This document shows positions 17,556-26,631 of a stretch of DNA of 64,000 nucleotides, in pieces. Source of the stretch: UBA6522 sp965262365. Its GTDB lineage: Bacteria > Pseudomonadota > Gammaproteobacteria > Steroidobacterales > Rariloculaceae. The translations under genes were made by a program, and so were the position numbers. Location: positions 1,798,001 through 1,862,000 of the forward strand of contig OZ253541.1 of the NCBI GenBank assembly GCA_965262365.1, in the 5' to 3' direction. The number at the start of each line of letters is the position of its first letter. Position 1 is the stretch's first letter. The notes beneath the pieces are model-generated. The model saw only the letters and a program-made list of their open reading frames with translations. It was not told the DNA's origin and did no database searches.

Positions 17556-18986
17556 TCATGGGTTCACATAGGCGGTCTTGGTCGTGGTGTAGAACTGGAC
17601 GGCCGCCTGCCCCTGCTCGCGAGATCCGAAACTCGAGTGACCGCGCCCGCCGAAGGGCACGTGGTAGTCGACGCCGGCGGTCGGCAGGTTGATCATCACC
17701 ATGCCCGCGTCGGAGTGACGTTTGAAGTGGCTGGCGTGCTTCAGCGAGGTTGTGCAGATTCCAGCCGAAAGGCCGAACTCCGTGTCGTTGGCGACATGCA
17801 GCGCTTCTTCGTAGTCGAGCACTCGGATCACCGCTGCGATGGGGCCGAAAATCTCCTCCCGGTTTATGCGCATCGCATTGTCTGTCTCGGCGAACAGCGT
17901 CGGCCCCAGGTAGTAGCCGTCCGTATCCCGCTCGAGCCGAGCGCCTCCGGTGACCACCTCTGCTCCCTCCTTGCGCCCGACATCGATATAGGCCAGATCC
18001 TGTTCAAGCTGGCTGTCATCCACGACCGGACCCATTTGTGTCTCGGGCTTGAGCGCGTGATCTACCGTCAGCGCCTTCATTCTCTCGACCAACCGATTCA
18101 CGAAACGGTCGCAAATACCGTCCGTGACGATCAGACGCGAGGAAGCCGTGCAGCGCTGACCGGTCGAGTAGAACGCGCCGTTGAGGGCACACTCCACCGC
18201 GGTGTCGAGGTCGGCGTCGTCCAAGACCACCAATGGATTCTTTCCGCCCATCTCCAGTTGCACCCGTGCTTGTCTTTCGGCGGTCTTGACGAGAATGCCA
18301 CGTCCAGTGGAAACGGAGCCCGTAAACGACACGGCGTCTACCGCCGGCGACTCGACGATGGTCGCCCCAACCTCTTGGCCAGAGCCCATTACGAGGTTGA
18401 ATACGCCGTCCGGCAAGCCGGAGTCCGCGATGATCTGGGTGAGGGCCTGAGCGCTCGCTGGAACCAACCCGGCAGGTTTGAAGACCACCGTATTGCCGAA
18501 GGCGAGCGCGGGCGCGATCTTCCACGCCGGGATCGCGATGGGAAAGTTCCAGGGCGTGATGATTCCGATGACACCGATCGGTTCGGCTGTGACTTCAACG
18601 CCGACGCCCGGACGAACGGAGTCGATACTCGCCCCAGCGATCCGTACGGCTTCGCCCGCAAAGAACTTGAATATCTGTCCCGCGCGTACGACTTCGCCGA
18701 TGCCTTCCGCCAGGATCTTGCCTTCTTCACGGGACAGGAGCGTCCCGAGCTCGTTTTTGCGGGATAGAATCTGCTCGCCGATGAGATCGAGCGCTTCGGC
18801 TCGCTGCTGGATGCCGCCCTTACCCCACGTTACGGCCGCTTCGCGGGCGGCTGCGATCGCCTCGTTCGTCTGGTCTCGATCAGCCGACGCGAAATCGCCG
18901 ATACAATCACTCGTATCCGACGGATTGAGATCCGCGACGACAGCACTCCCCTCGACCCAGCTTCCGCCAACCAGATTCTTATTCAC
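17556..18986 (-). CDS. NAD(P)+ aldehyde dehydrogenase, 2-oxoglutarate-semialdehyde dehydrogenase type
   Basis: A 476-residue cytoplasmic aldehyde dehydrogenase starting at GTG 18986. Catalytic Cys279 is in STGQRCTA; general base Glu245 in QLEMGGKN; Asn147 in TPWNFP; nucleotide-binding FTGSVSTG at 221-228. The C-terminal pattern GSREQGQAAVQFYTTTKT matches 2-oxoglutarate semialdehyde dehydrogenases of sugar-acid catabolism (YcbD/AraE relatives). That substrate is inferred from similarity only. It lies 25 bases after the ThDP-enzyme gene. The ribosome-binding and start region is tandemly duplicated (18975-19012), leaving a second GTG at 19005 that opens only an eight-codon frame. Confidence 0.85.
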   Translation of the reverse strand: MNKNLVGGSWVEGSAVVADLNPSDTSDCIGDFASADRDQTNEAIAAAREAAVTWGKGGIQQRAEALDLIGEQILSRKNELGTLLSREEGKILAEGIGEVVRAGQIFKFFAGEAVRIAGASIDSVRPGVGVEVTAEPIGVIGIITPWNFPIAIPAWKIAPALAFGNTVVFKPAGLVPASAQALTQIIADSGLPDGVFNLVMGSGQEVGATIVESPAVDAVSFTGSVSTGRGILVKTAERQARVQLEMGGKNPLVVLDDADLDTAVECALNGAFYSTGQRCTASSRLIVTDGICDRFVNRLVERMKALTVDHALKPETQMGPVVDDSQLEQDLAYIDVGRKEGAEVVTGGARLERDTDGYYLGPTLFAETDNAMRINREEIFGPIAAVIRVLDYEEALHVANDTEFGLSAGICTTSLKHASHFKRHSDAGMVMINLPTAGVDYHVPFGGRGHSSFGSREQGQAAVQFYTTTKTAYVNP

Positions 18987-19012
18987 TTTCGATATTCTTA
19001 TTCACTTTGGAT
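18975..19012. repeat. 19-bp tandem duplication over a translation start
   Basis: Two 19-base units (18975-18993 and 18994-19012) differ at one base. They duplicate the GTG start context of the aldehyde dehydrogenase, moving the AAGGATGATCC ribosome site away from the GTG in use at 18986. Confidence 0.85.
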
Positions 19013-20718
19013 CATCCTTCCGAAGATTTTCCCGGTTCCGAACCAGGTCTCGCTGACGCCGATTCGCGAATCTCGCTGAGAGACCGTCCGGGTGTGAGTG
19101 CCTCCGGATCCACACGCAGCTCGAGTATCGCCGGTTTGCCACTGGCGCAGGCACGCTCGAACGCGCCGGGAAACTCTTCCGTTCGCTCGACCGTCTCGCC
19201 GTAGCCCCCGAAGGCGCGTGCATAGGCTTCGAAGTCCGGATTCACCAGCTCAGTGTTGCTGACCCGGCCGGGGTAGTGTCGTTCCTGATGCATACGGATA
19301 GTCCCAAGCATACTGTTGGTGACGACGAGACACACGATGTTCGCGCCGTACTGGACCGCAGTAGCGAACTCCTGCCCGTTCATCAGAAAACATCCGTCGC
19401 CCGCGAACGCGACGACGGTCCGTTCGGGATAGCGAAGCTTTGCCGCGACGGCAGCCGGTACCCCGTATCCCATCGAGCCGGCGGCCGGCGCGAGTTGTGT
19501 TCCGAGTTGGCGGTAACGGTAGAAGCGATGGATCCAGACGGTATAGTTGCCGGCCCCGTTTGTGACGATGGCGTCGCTGGGCAATGACTCGCGCAAGTGC
19601 GCCATGATCTCGGCCAACTGGACCAGCCCCGGGCTTTTCGTCGGTGCGCTGTGGGCCCGGTATTGTGCGTTCGCCGACTCGGTCCAATCCGACCACCGGC
19701 TGCCGTCGGCGGGGGCTGATCGCTTGAGCGCCGCGGCCATGGAGCGTGGATCTGCATTGATCGGAAGCTGCGCCTGGTAGACCCGCCCGAGCTCCTCCGC
19801 GTCGGCGTGGATGTGGATCAGCTTCTGCCTGGGGCGCGGCACATCCAGCAAGGTGTAACCACTCGTCGGCACTTCACCGAGTCGGGCACCGAGAACGAGG
19901 AGGAGATCGGCATCGCGCACTCGTTGTGCGAGCCTGGGATTGATGCCCAGCCCGAGATCGCCGGCGTAAAGCGGGTGCGTGTTATCGAAGTAATCCTGCC
20001 GACGGAACGAGGCCGCCACCGGAAGTCCGGATCGCTCTGCGAACGATCGCACGCCCATGGCGACCTCCGGATTCCATGCGGAACCGCCCACGATCGCCAG
20101 TGGACGCTCGGCGGCACTCAGCATCGCGCTCAGGGCCCGCATCTCCTGTGCGCCAGGCGCCGCTCGAGCTGTTCGGCAGGGCTGTCCATCCTCGACGGCG
20201 ACGGTCTCGGCCAGCATGTCTTCGGGAAGCGCCAGCACGACGGGACCGGGCCGCCCGGAGGTGGCAACGTCGAACGCTCGAGCGACGATCTCCGGAATGC
20301 TGGCGGCGTCATCGATCTGGATCGCCCACTTGGTTATCGGGCCGAACATGCGCGGCAGGTCGATCTCCTGAAACGCCTCGCGCCCGATCATGGTTCGACT
20401 GACCTGGCCCACGAGCAGAATCAGCGGGGTCGAGTCCTGCTGCGCGATATGAATGCCGGGGCTGGCGTTTGTCGCCCCCGGCCCTCGGGTCACGATGCAG
20501 ATCCCCGGGCGGTGACTCAGCTTGCCGTCTGCTTCGGCCATCATCGCCGCACCCCCTTCCTGGCGGCAGGCGAAGAAGCGGAGTTCTTCCCGGTGATCGA
20601 GGAGCGCGTCCAGCACTGGCAGATAGCTCTCGCCAGGAACGCCGAAGACACGTTCGGTACCGTGTACGAGCAACTGATCCACCAGGATCTGCCCGCCTGT
20701 TCTCACCGTGCGAGCCAC
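19012..20718 (-). CDS. Thiamine-diphosphate enzyme, acetolactate-synthase-like
   Basis: A 568-residue cytoplasmic ThDP enzyme with the three standard domains. The N-terminal Pyr domain has catalytic Glu54 in CRQEGGAAMMAEADG. The middle domain includes RPLAIVGGSAW. The C-terminal PP domain has GDGCFLMNGQEFATAV with the distal Asn in VVTNSMLG as the Mg-ThDP motif. Length and order fit acetolactate synthase large-subunit-like proteins, but no regulatory-subunit gene is nearby, so a catabolic carboligase or 2-oxoacid decarboxylase is more likely than branched-chain synthesis. First gene of an operon with the aldehyde dehydrogenase; a decarboxylase producing an aldehyde for that enzyme is an attractive inference. 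Confidence 0.8.
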   Translation of the reverse strand: MARTVRTGGQILVDQLLVHGTERVFGVPGESYLPVLDALLDHREELRFFACRQEGGAAMMAEADGKLSHRPGICIVTRGPGATNASPGIHIAQQDSTPLILLVGQVSRTMIGREAFQEIDLPRMFGPITKWAIQIDDAASIPEIVARAFDVATSGRPGPVVLALPEDMLAETVAVEDGQPCRTARAAPGAQEMRALSAMLSAAERPLAIVGGSAWNPEVAMGVRSFAERSGLPVAASFRRQDYFDNTHPLYAGDLGLGINPRLAQRVRDADLLLVLGARLGEVPTSGYTLLDVPRPRQKLIHIHADAEELGRVYQAQLPINADPRSMAAALKRSAPADGSRWSDWTESANAQYRAHSAPTKSPGLVQLAEIMAHLRESLPSDAIVTNGAGNYTVWIHRFYRYRQLGTQLAPAAGSMGYGVPAAVAAKLRYPERTVVAFAGDGCFLMNGQEFATAVQYGANIVCLVVTNSMLGTIRMHQERHYPGRVSNTELVNPDFEAYARAFGGYGETVERTEEFPGAFERACASGKPAILELRVDPEALTPGRSLSEIRESASARPGSEPGKSSEG

Positions 20719-20793
20719 TCAGATAAACCTCTCTCCCCGGCAACCGGCCGCCGACGGTTCGGCGTCGCGCCACGCGAACGTTAGCAGATTTTC

Positions 20794-21822
20794 CTATTGA
20801 CCCGGGGCGGAGCAGTTGAAGGGCTTGACCTCCTCGCCGGGCACCCACGAGAAATGCAGGTTTTGTCGAGCGACCGGTTCGGTGAATGTCTCGAGATCGA
20901 CCACCGACGCCGACCAATCCAGGCGCGTCTCATCCCCACTCAGCGTGAAACGCTCCACGACTCTCATGGCGGCGCTCTGTGGCGTGCCTCTGTCATCGTA
21001 GGCGCCGCTCTCGAAATTCTTGCTCTGAACGATCAATGTGCGCCCTTCCCAGCGCCCCACGGAGTAGCCCATGCGCGTGGGTGGCGGATCGGCACCGTCG
21101 ATGGATCGGTCCATGTGGATCGTCCGAACCCCGTCCCACTGCTCCAGGCGCAAGGTTATCTCATCGCCGCCGTCGACGAGCTCCATCGGATAGGGGCTCG
21201 ACATGTTCTCCAGCATGCCCGGCGGGTCGCAGCGCCAGGCGCGATCTTCGGGCTGGACCCAGGCGTCCTTCACCGTCCTGGCGGCTGCAGTCAGGGGCAG
21301 GTCTTCAGTGCCACCGCTCCGGCTCGAAACTACCCAGACACGGAAAACACCCTCGGCGTGGCGAGTCGCGAGCCGAACTTCCTGATCGTCTATGGTCGTA
21401 TTGTCCTGCGCATTCTCGTCGACCAAGCCGAATTCCTTGGCCGGACCGAGTGTCATGACCATTCCCCGGCCGTCCGCCAGAGTCATGTACACGGGTAACA
21501 CGCGGCGTTCGTCCCGCCGCGACAAGAATCCCAGGACCGACACCTCACCGTCGGTATTCAGCATGTCCTCGGTTACACCGAGACGCTCGAGTCGGTTGAT
21601 GGATGAGCCTTCCACCAGCCATTCTTCTTGCGCGTCATTCTTGGCGGCCGTGCTGATGGAGAAGCGAATATGGGGGTTCCGCCAGAACACCGACGTCACT
21701 ATGCCCCGTACCTCGACCAACTCGCTCTCGTCGAACTCAAAGCGTGCGTGATGGCCGAATGCCACGAGCGGGAGACAGCACATCAGGATTCCCCAGCCGT
21801 CAAGGACCCTCGGACTCCGCAT
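20794..21822 (-). CDS. Secreted DUF6152-GRW fusion protein
   Basis: A 342-residue exported fusion. ATG 21822 is chosen because GGAGAGGAG ends nine bases upstream; the ATG at 21831 sits directly on that site. Signal peptide ends AFG; mature N-terminus His24-His25; Asn-Pro-His at 49-51. GRW domain: Cys198 in WRCDPPGM, GYSVGRWEGRTLIV at 252-265, C-terminal Cys in FNCSAPGQ. The DUF6152 part carries an unusual SRRDERRVLP insertion before the LADG segment. Divergent from the TonB receptor at 21900. Confidence 0.82.
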   Translation of the reverse strand: MRSPRVLDGWGILMCCLPLVAFGHHARFEFDESELVEVRGIVTSVFWRNPHIRFSISTAAKNDAQEEWLVEGSSINRLERLGVTEDMLNTDGEVSVLGFLSRRDERRVLPVYMTLADGRGMVMTLGPAKEFGLVDENAQDNTTIDDQEVRLATRHAEGVFRVWVVSSRSGGTEDLPLTAAARTVKDAWVQPEDRAWRCDPPGMLENMSSPYPMELVDGGDEITLRLEQWDGVRTIHMDRSIDGADPPPTRMGYSVGRWEGRTLIVQSKNFESGAYDDRGTPQSAAMRVVERFTLSGDETRLDWSASVVDLETFTEPVARQNLHFSWVPGEEVKPFNCSAPGQ

Positions 21823-21899
21823 CGTTCTCATCTCCTCTCCAAATTGCTGATATATTCGCAGGCCAAAATCACACGAGCCCAAGTCTCCATTTGCTCCCA

Positions 21900-24500
21900 G
21901 TGCTCTCCAACCTGCGCCGCCCGCACAATGTTCTAGCCACGGCGTTAACCTTCGCGGCGGCCAACGGCGCCGCACAAACCAATACTATCGAAGAAGTCGT
22001 GGTCACGGCGGCCACCGGCAGTCGTATCGTCCGCCAGGGGGACTCACCCTCCCCGCTTTCGAGCTACGACGGCCAGACGTTACTTGACTCCGGGCTGAAG
22101 GATATCCGCGACCTTGTCGGCGTTCTCTCCATCAACGCCGGAGCGGAAAACAACTCCGACAACCTGACCCAGAACTATACCGTCGGCACCGCCAACATCA
22201 ATTTGCGCGGGCTCGGCGTCGCGTCCACGCTGGTCTTGTTGAACGGCCGGCGGCAGGTCCTGTCCGCCGCGCAGACCGACGACGGTTCGAGTTTCGTGGA
22301 CCTCGCCGGCCTGGTCCCCATGCTGGCGGTCGAGCGGGTGGAAATTCTCAAGGACGGCGCCGCCGCCATTTACGGTTCGGAAGCCGTCGCCGGAGTCGCC
22401 AACTTCATCACCCGACGGGGTTTCCGGGGCATCGAGCTACAGGCCGAGTACCGCGGCCGGGTCGGCGACGGTTCGCAGGACGACCTCACGCTGGACGGCG
22501 TGGTCGGCGGCGAGTTTGGCAGCAACGGAGAGTTTCTGGTCGCGGCAAGCTACCTTGACCGCAGCAGCCTCGTGCTGATCGAAGTGGACTGGCTGCGTCC
22601 GGCCACCAGCGGTTTCGGCAATCCCGGCAGCTTCAACGTACCCTCGCTGGGCCAGACCTTCGCCGACCCCGACTGCGAGCAATATGAAGGACTGTTGCAG
22701 GCGTTACCCGGCGACAGCACAATCTGCCGCTTCGATTACGGTCCGCAGCTCACCGCGGTCCCCAACGAACAACGTCTGCATACCTGGGGCCGGGTGGACT
22801 GGGACTCCGGCGATACCGGAAACTTCTGGGCTGAGCTTGGTTACGCAAGCAATGACATCAATCGCGATGTCTCACCCAGCTTTCCGGTGTTGAACACGCC
22901 GATAATCCCCGCATACCACCCGGGAAATCCGTTCGGCGAAGATGTCTATTTCCAGGGCCGGCCCTACGGCTACGGGCAGCCGACCGAAGTGAATTTCTAC
23001 GAGCACGACACGGCCCGGCTGGCGGCCGGTTTCGAAGGCCGGTTCACAAACACGTCTTCCTGGAACGTTTCGCTGGTGCGCGGGCAGAACGATGCGCTTC
23101 AGAATCCGCGCGATGTGATCGCCGCAAACTTTCAGGCGGCCCTTCAGGGTTTCGGCGGCGGCGACTGCAACGCGAACCCGCTGGACGCGGGGCCGGAACA
23201 GGCGGGCGCGGGCGGTTGCCTGTTTTTCAACCCCTTCAGTTCCAACTTTGCCGCGCGCCCGGGCGAGACGCTGCACAACTCACCGGCACTGCGCCCATTC
23301 ATCATCGGCGATTACTTCGGCGACGGGCGATCGCAACTGACGACGCTCGAAGCGAATGTCACGGGCTTTCTGCCCTGGCGCGATGCAGGCTACGCCGCAG
23401 GCGTCCAGTACCGCGATCAGTCGGTGGACTTCTTCTACGATGACATCACGCGCCAGGACGGTTTTGCGTTTCTGATCGGCAACCCCGACTTCGACGCCAG
23501 GGACCAGGTCCGCGCGGCCTACGGTGAGGTCTGGCTGCCGATCTCGGAAAGCGTCGAAATCACCGGCGCGTTGCGTTACGAGGACTACGGCGAGGGGGTC
23601 GGCGATACGCTCGATCCAAAAGTCACGCTGCTCTACCGCGCCACCGACGGCGTCTCGATTCGCGGTTCCTACAGTACGTCGTTTCGCGCACCGTCGCCCT
23701 TCCAGACCCGCGGGGTGCAGACCAATTTCACCAACATCGTCGATCACGACGGCTCCAGAACGTTTGCCGGACGACGCACCCTGGGCGATCCGAACCTGAG
23801 ACCTGAGACGTCCAGCGCATTCAACGCCGGGGTCTCCTGGCAAAACACCGGGAACTGGGCATTCAATGCCGATTACTGGCGTTATTCGTTCGAGGACGTC
23901 CTGCGCAAGGAGAACGCCCAGGCCATCGCCAACGCCGACCCCTTCGACCCGCGCATCGAACGCACGTCCGCTGGCACGATTGCCATCGTCAACGTCGCCT
24001 TCATCAATGCCGACCGAATCGAAACCTCCGGTATCGACGTGTCTGCGAACGCGACCCTGGACACCCTCGGCGGATCGATCGATGCCTGGGCGGAGGCGAC
24101 GTGGCTGCTCGAGTACGACGTGACCAACGCGGACGTGGCCGTCGACGCGCTCGGCAAACTCAACCGTGCCAACCTCGGTGCCCCGAATCAGCGATTCAGG
24201 GTAGCCGCAGGCGCCAGTTGGTCCAGAAACGCTGTACAGATCACCGGCCTGCTAAGGCACGTGGGCGGGTACGAGGACGACGCCGGCGGGTCCATCGACA
24301 ACTTCACCACCCTGGACGTGAACGCCCGCTGGTCACTCGGAGAGCGTCCGGGCGAGGGTCTCGACGCTTCCGTCACGCTGGGCGCTGCCAACCTGCTGGA
24401 CGAAGACCCGCCCTTCGTGAACATCGCGGGCAGCTACGATCCCCGTTCCTCCGACCCGCGCGGGCGGCGTCTGTTCGTGTCGTTCGGGCTCAGGCGGTAG
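21900..24500 (+). CDS. TonB-dependent outer-membrane receptor
   Basis: About 866 residues. No ATG is well placed; GTG 21900 gives a good signal peptide (LRRPHNVLATALTFAAA, then NGAAQ), so I use it, without a strong ribosome site. A TonB-box-like IEEVVVTA follows. The plug domain includes NLRGLGVASTLVLLNGRR and VERVEILKDGAAAIYGSEAV. The barrel ends with the expected aromatic-containing strand LFVSFGLRR. Substrate unknown; receptors with this LNGRR-type plug often import large or bulky organics. Only 77 bases separate its start from the divergent fusion gene, and it faces the TctA remnant. Confidence 0.85.
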   Translation: MLSNLRRPHNVLATALTFAAANGAAQTNTIEEVVVTAATGSRIVRQGDSPSPLSSYDGQTLLDSGLKDIRDLVGVLSINAGAENNSDNLTQNYTVGTANINLRGLGVASTLVLLNGRRQVLSAAQTDDGSSFVDLAGLVPMLAVERVEILKDGAAAIYGSEAVAGVANFITRRGFRGIELQAEYRGRVGDGSQDDLTLDGVVGGEFGSNGEFLVAASYLDRSSLVLIEVDWLRPATSGFGNPGSFNVPSLGQTFADPDCEQYEGLLQALPGDSTICRFDYGPQLTAVPNEQRLHTWGRVDWDSGDTGNFWAELGYASNDINRDVSPSFPVLNTPIIPAYHPGNPFGEDVYFQGRPYGYGQPTEVNFYEHDTARLAAGFEGRFTNTSSWNVSLVRGQNDALQNPRDVIAANFQAALQGFGGGDCNANPLDAGPEQAGAGGCLFFNPFSSNFAARPGETLHNSPALRPFIIGDYFGDGRSQLTTLEANVTGFLPWRDAGYAAGVQYRDQSVDFFYDDITRQDGFAFLIGNPDFDARDQVRAAYGEVWLPISESVEITGALRYEDYGEGVGDTLDPKVTLLYRATDGVSIRGSYSTSFRAPSPFQTRGVQTNFTNIVDHDGSRTFAGRRTLGDPNLRPETSSAFNAGVSWQNTGNWAFNADYWRYSFEDVLRKENAQAIANADPFDPRIERTSAGTIAIVNVAFINADRIETSGIDVSANATLDTLGGSIDAWAEATWLLEYDVTNADVAVDALGKLNRANLGAPNQRFRVAAGASWSRNAVQITGLLRHVGGYEDDAGGSIDNFTTLDVNARWSLGERPGEGLDASVTLGAANLLDEDPPFVNIAGSYDPRSSDPRGRRLFVSFGLRR

Positions 24501-24538
24501 ACGAGCAGGAAAGCCTGGCGGTATTGGATAAGGCCTGC

Positions 24539-25096
24539 TCAGCCAAACAGCAGGGACGGATGAAAGAGCAGGCCCATGAGCCGCCCGAAGAAAGCCCAGA
24601 GCACGATCGCCACGACCGCGGCGTAACCGAGGGTGACCCGCCAGGGGTATCGACAGCACCGGATTCAGCTTCGCGCCCTCCCCTGCCTCCGACACGTCGC
24701 CCCGGGGCCTGCGGCCGCGAATCGCGTAGACGATGGTGGCCGCGACGAGAATCTCGATTACTACCACGATCGGTCGGTTATACAACCACTCGTAGTCGCC
24801 GTAGATCTGGGTGGTGAGTTGAAAGTTGTTCTCCATCAGCCCGCCGAGCACGAGTGCGATCACGCCTCGGATATCGCCGCGGCCTGGCCCTGCTTTGCCA
24901 GCGGGTAGCCGTCGAGGATCGTGGCTTGCGATGCCACCGTGCCGGGAATCCCCAGCATGATCGAGGCGATGCTGTCGCTGGTCGAAGTCACCGCGTACAT
25001 GCCCAAGAGCAGCGCAAACGCCGGCACCGGGTCCATTCCGAAGGTAAACGGCAGCATCAGCGCAAGGACGAGCCCGGCCAACATCCCGTCGATCAT
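24539..25096 (-). pseudogene. Decayed TctA-type tripartite tricarboxylate transporter permease
   Basis: Three fragments of one membrane protein in two or more frames. 25096-24860 encodes MLPFTFGMDPVPAFALLLG and LGIPGTVASQATILDGYPLA, hallmark TctA segments, then hits a stop. The next frame (through 24863) resumes with RGVIALVLGGLMENNFQL and a membrane helix around PIVVVIEILVAATIVYA, the TctA C-terminus. A further frameshift near 24650 leads to a last helix (LGYAAVVAIVLWAFFGRLM) ending at the stop at 24539. Most of the permease middle is deleted, and residues between GLVLA and MLPF also seem missing. Intact TctA proteins are about 500 residues. No TctB or TctC gene is present. Confidence 0.8.
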
Positions 25097-25173
25097 TTCG
25101 AACCGGTCTCCGCGGACGAACTCACCACGGGCTGCCAGGACACGCCGTCACTCACTACCACGACAGAAATCAG

Positions 25174-26610
25174 TTACCGGCTGTCGCGAAGCTCGCGGAT
25201 CCGGGTCTTCAGGACCTGGTATTCGGCCTGGTGTTGCTCGGTCAGCCCATCCTGCAGCAGGTCCACGTTTTCGTAGGGGTCTTCCCGCAAGTCGTAAAAC
25301 TCCTCCGCCCCCTCGAAACGCAACAACTTGTACCGGTGGTTGCGCATGGCATAGTCGGCGGTTTCCACGCCGCCGAATCCGCCGAAGAACTCATCCACGT
25401 ACAGCCATTCCCGCTGTGACGCAGCGGCCGGGTTCGACAACGCGTCAAGGAAACTGACGGAGTCGTGCGTGACGTGCTCCGGGACGGCCTCGGCCGGATC
25501 GACCCCGGCCATTTCCATGATGGTCGCAAAAAGATCCGTCGAGTTGACCAGTGATTCGGAAACACCGCCCCGCACCACGCCGGGTCCGGTCACGATCAAC
25601 GGCACGTTGACGCCACCCTCGTAGATGGTGCCCTTGGCGCGGTCGGGCCGAAACGGCGGGGTGATGACCGGGCCCCAGGTCCCGTTGTCGCCCATGAAGA
25701 TGACATAGGTGTTGTCCCGGACCTCGGGGCTGAGCCCCGCCAGCAACCGGCCGATTTCGGTATCCATGGCCTCTACCATGGCGACGAATGCCGCGCGCCA
25801 GCTCTCGGCGGGCATGGCGCCGGGATCCACTTCGGAGTGGTCCGATTGCCAGTGTTCCGCCGGCGGCATGTGCATCGGCGTGTGCGCCAGATTGAAAGCG
25901 AACCATAAGAACCAGGGGTCGTCCCCCTGCCGCTCCAACCAGGCCAGCGCGTCGTCCACCTTGTCCGCCGGCGTGTAGCCCAGCTTGCCTGAAGCCTCGC
26001 CGTCCACGACCTTTCTCCAGGCGAAATAGGACTCTGGGCCGCCGCCCATCAGGCCCGAGAAATGGTCGAACCCGGCCAGGTTCGGGTGGTCGGTCCAGCC
26101 ATTGTCCGCACCGGCCAGATGCCATTTGCCGATCGCCGCGGTGGAGTAGCCTGGATCGGCGCCGGACTTGAGCGCGTTGGGCAAGGTGAACTCCTCCGGC
26201 AGCAGGAACGGGCGCGGCAGTGCACGGTCCGCAGCCAGGGCCGGATTCGGTTCGTTTGTGGATTCAGCGTGCGCCCCGGCAGGAATCTCGGGCGGTGGCG
26301 GCATCGGGCCGCCGCCGACGGGTCGGCCGATGCCGGTTCGAAAACCGTAGCGGCCGGTGATGACCGTGGCCCGGGTGGGCGAACAGACCGGCTGCGCCCA
26401 GAAATTGGTGAACTGCACACCTTCGCGGGCCAACTCGTCGAGTGCCACCGTAACCGGTGTGTGTTCCGAAACGCCATAAGACGCGAGGGCATCCACGCCC
26501 ATATCGTCGCCGATGATGAGCAGGATATTCGGTGCGGCGACGGCGCCGCCGGACACCATCGGCAGCATTAGGGCGGCAGCCGCCTTCCAGTTGTTTTTCT
26601 TCATGGCCAT
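25174..26610 (-). CDS. Exported type I sulfatase
   Basis: A 478-residue sulfate-ester hydrolase with signal peptide ending AVA (26); ATG 26604 is an alternative start. The formylglycine motif CSPTR is at 76-80. Metal ligands come from Asp35-Asp36 (IIGDDMG) and from FMGDNGTWG; GKWHLAG is the standard substrate-pocket motif. The insertion at about 95-125 is Pro-rich. Conversion of Cys76 needs a formylglycine-generating enzyme, not found in this window. Closely related to the sulfatase at 32035-33492. It lies 21 bases after the sulfatase at 26632, forming an operon. Confidence 0.88.
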   Translation of the reverse strand: MAMKKNNWKAAAALMLPMVSGGAVAAPNILLIIGDDMGVDALASYGVSEHTPVTVALDELAREGVQFTNFWAQPVCSPTRATVITGRYGFRTGIGRPVGGGPMPPPPEIPAGAHAESTNEPNPALAADRALPRPFLLPEEFTLPNALKSGADPGYSTAAIGKWHLAGADNGWTDHPNLAGFDHFSGLMGGGPESYFAWRKVVDGEASGKLGYTPADKVDDALAWLERQGDDPWFLWFAFNLAHTPMHMPPAEHWQSDHSEVDPGAMPAESWRAAFVAMVEAMDTEIGRLLAGLSPEVRDNTYVIFMGDNGTWGPVITPPFRPDRAKGTIYEGGVNVPLIVTGPGVVRGGVSESLVNSTDLFATIMEMAGVDPAEAVPEHVTHDSVSFLDALSNPAAASQREWLYVDEFFGGFGGVETADYAMRNHRYKLLRFEGAEEFYDLREDPYENVDLLQDGLTEQHQAEYQVLKTRIRELRDSR

Positions 26611-26631
26611 ATTGAACGAAACTCGACTGCC

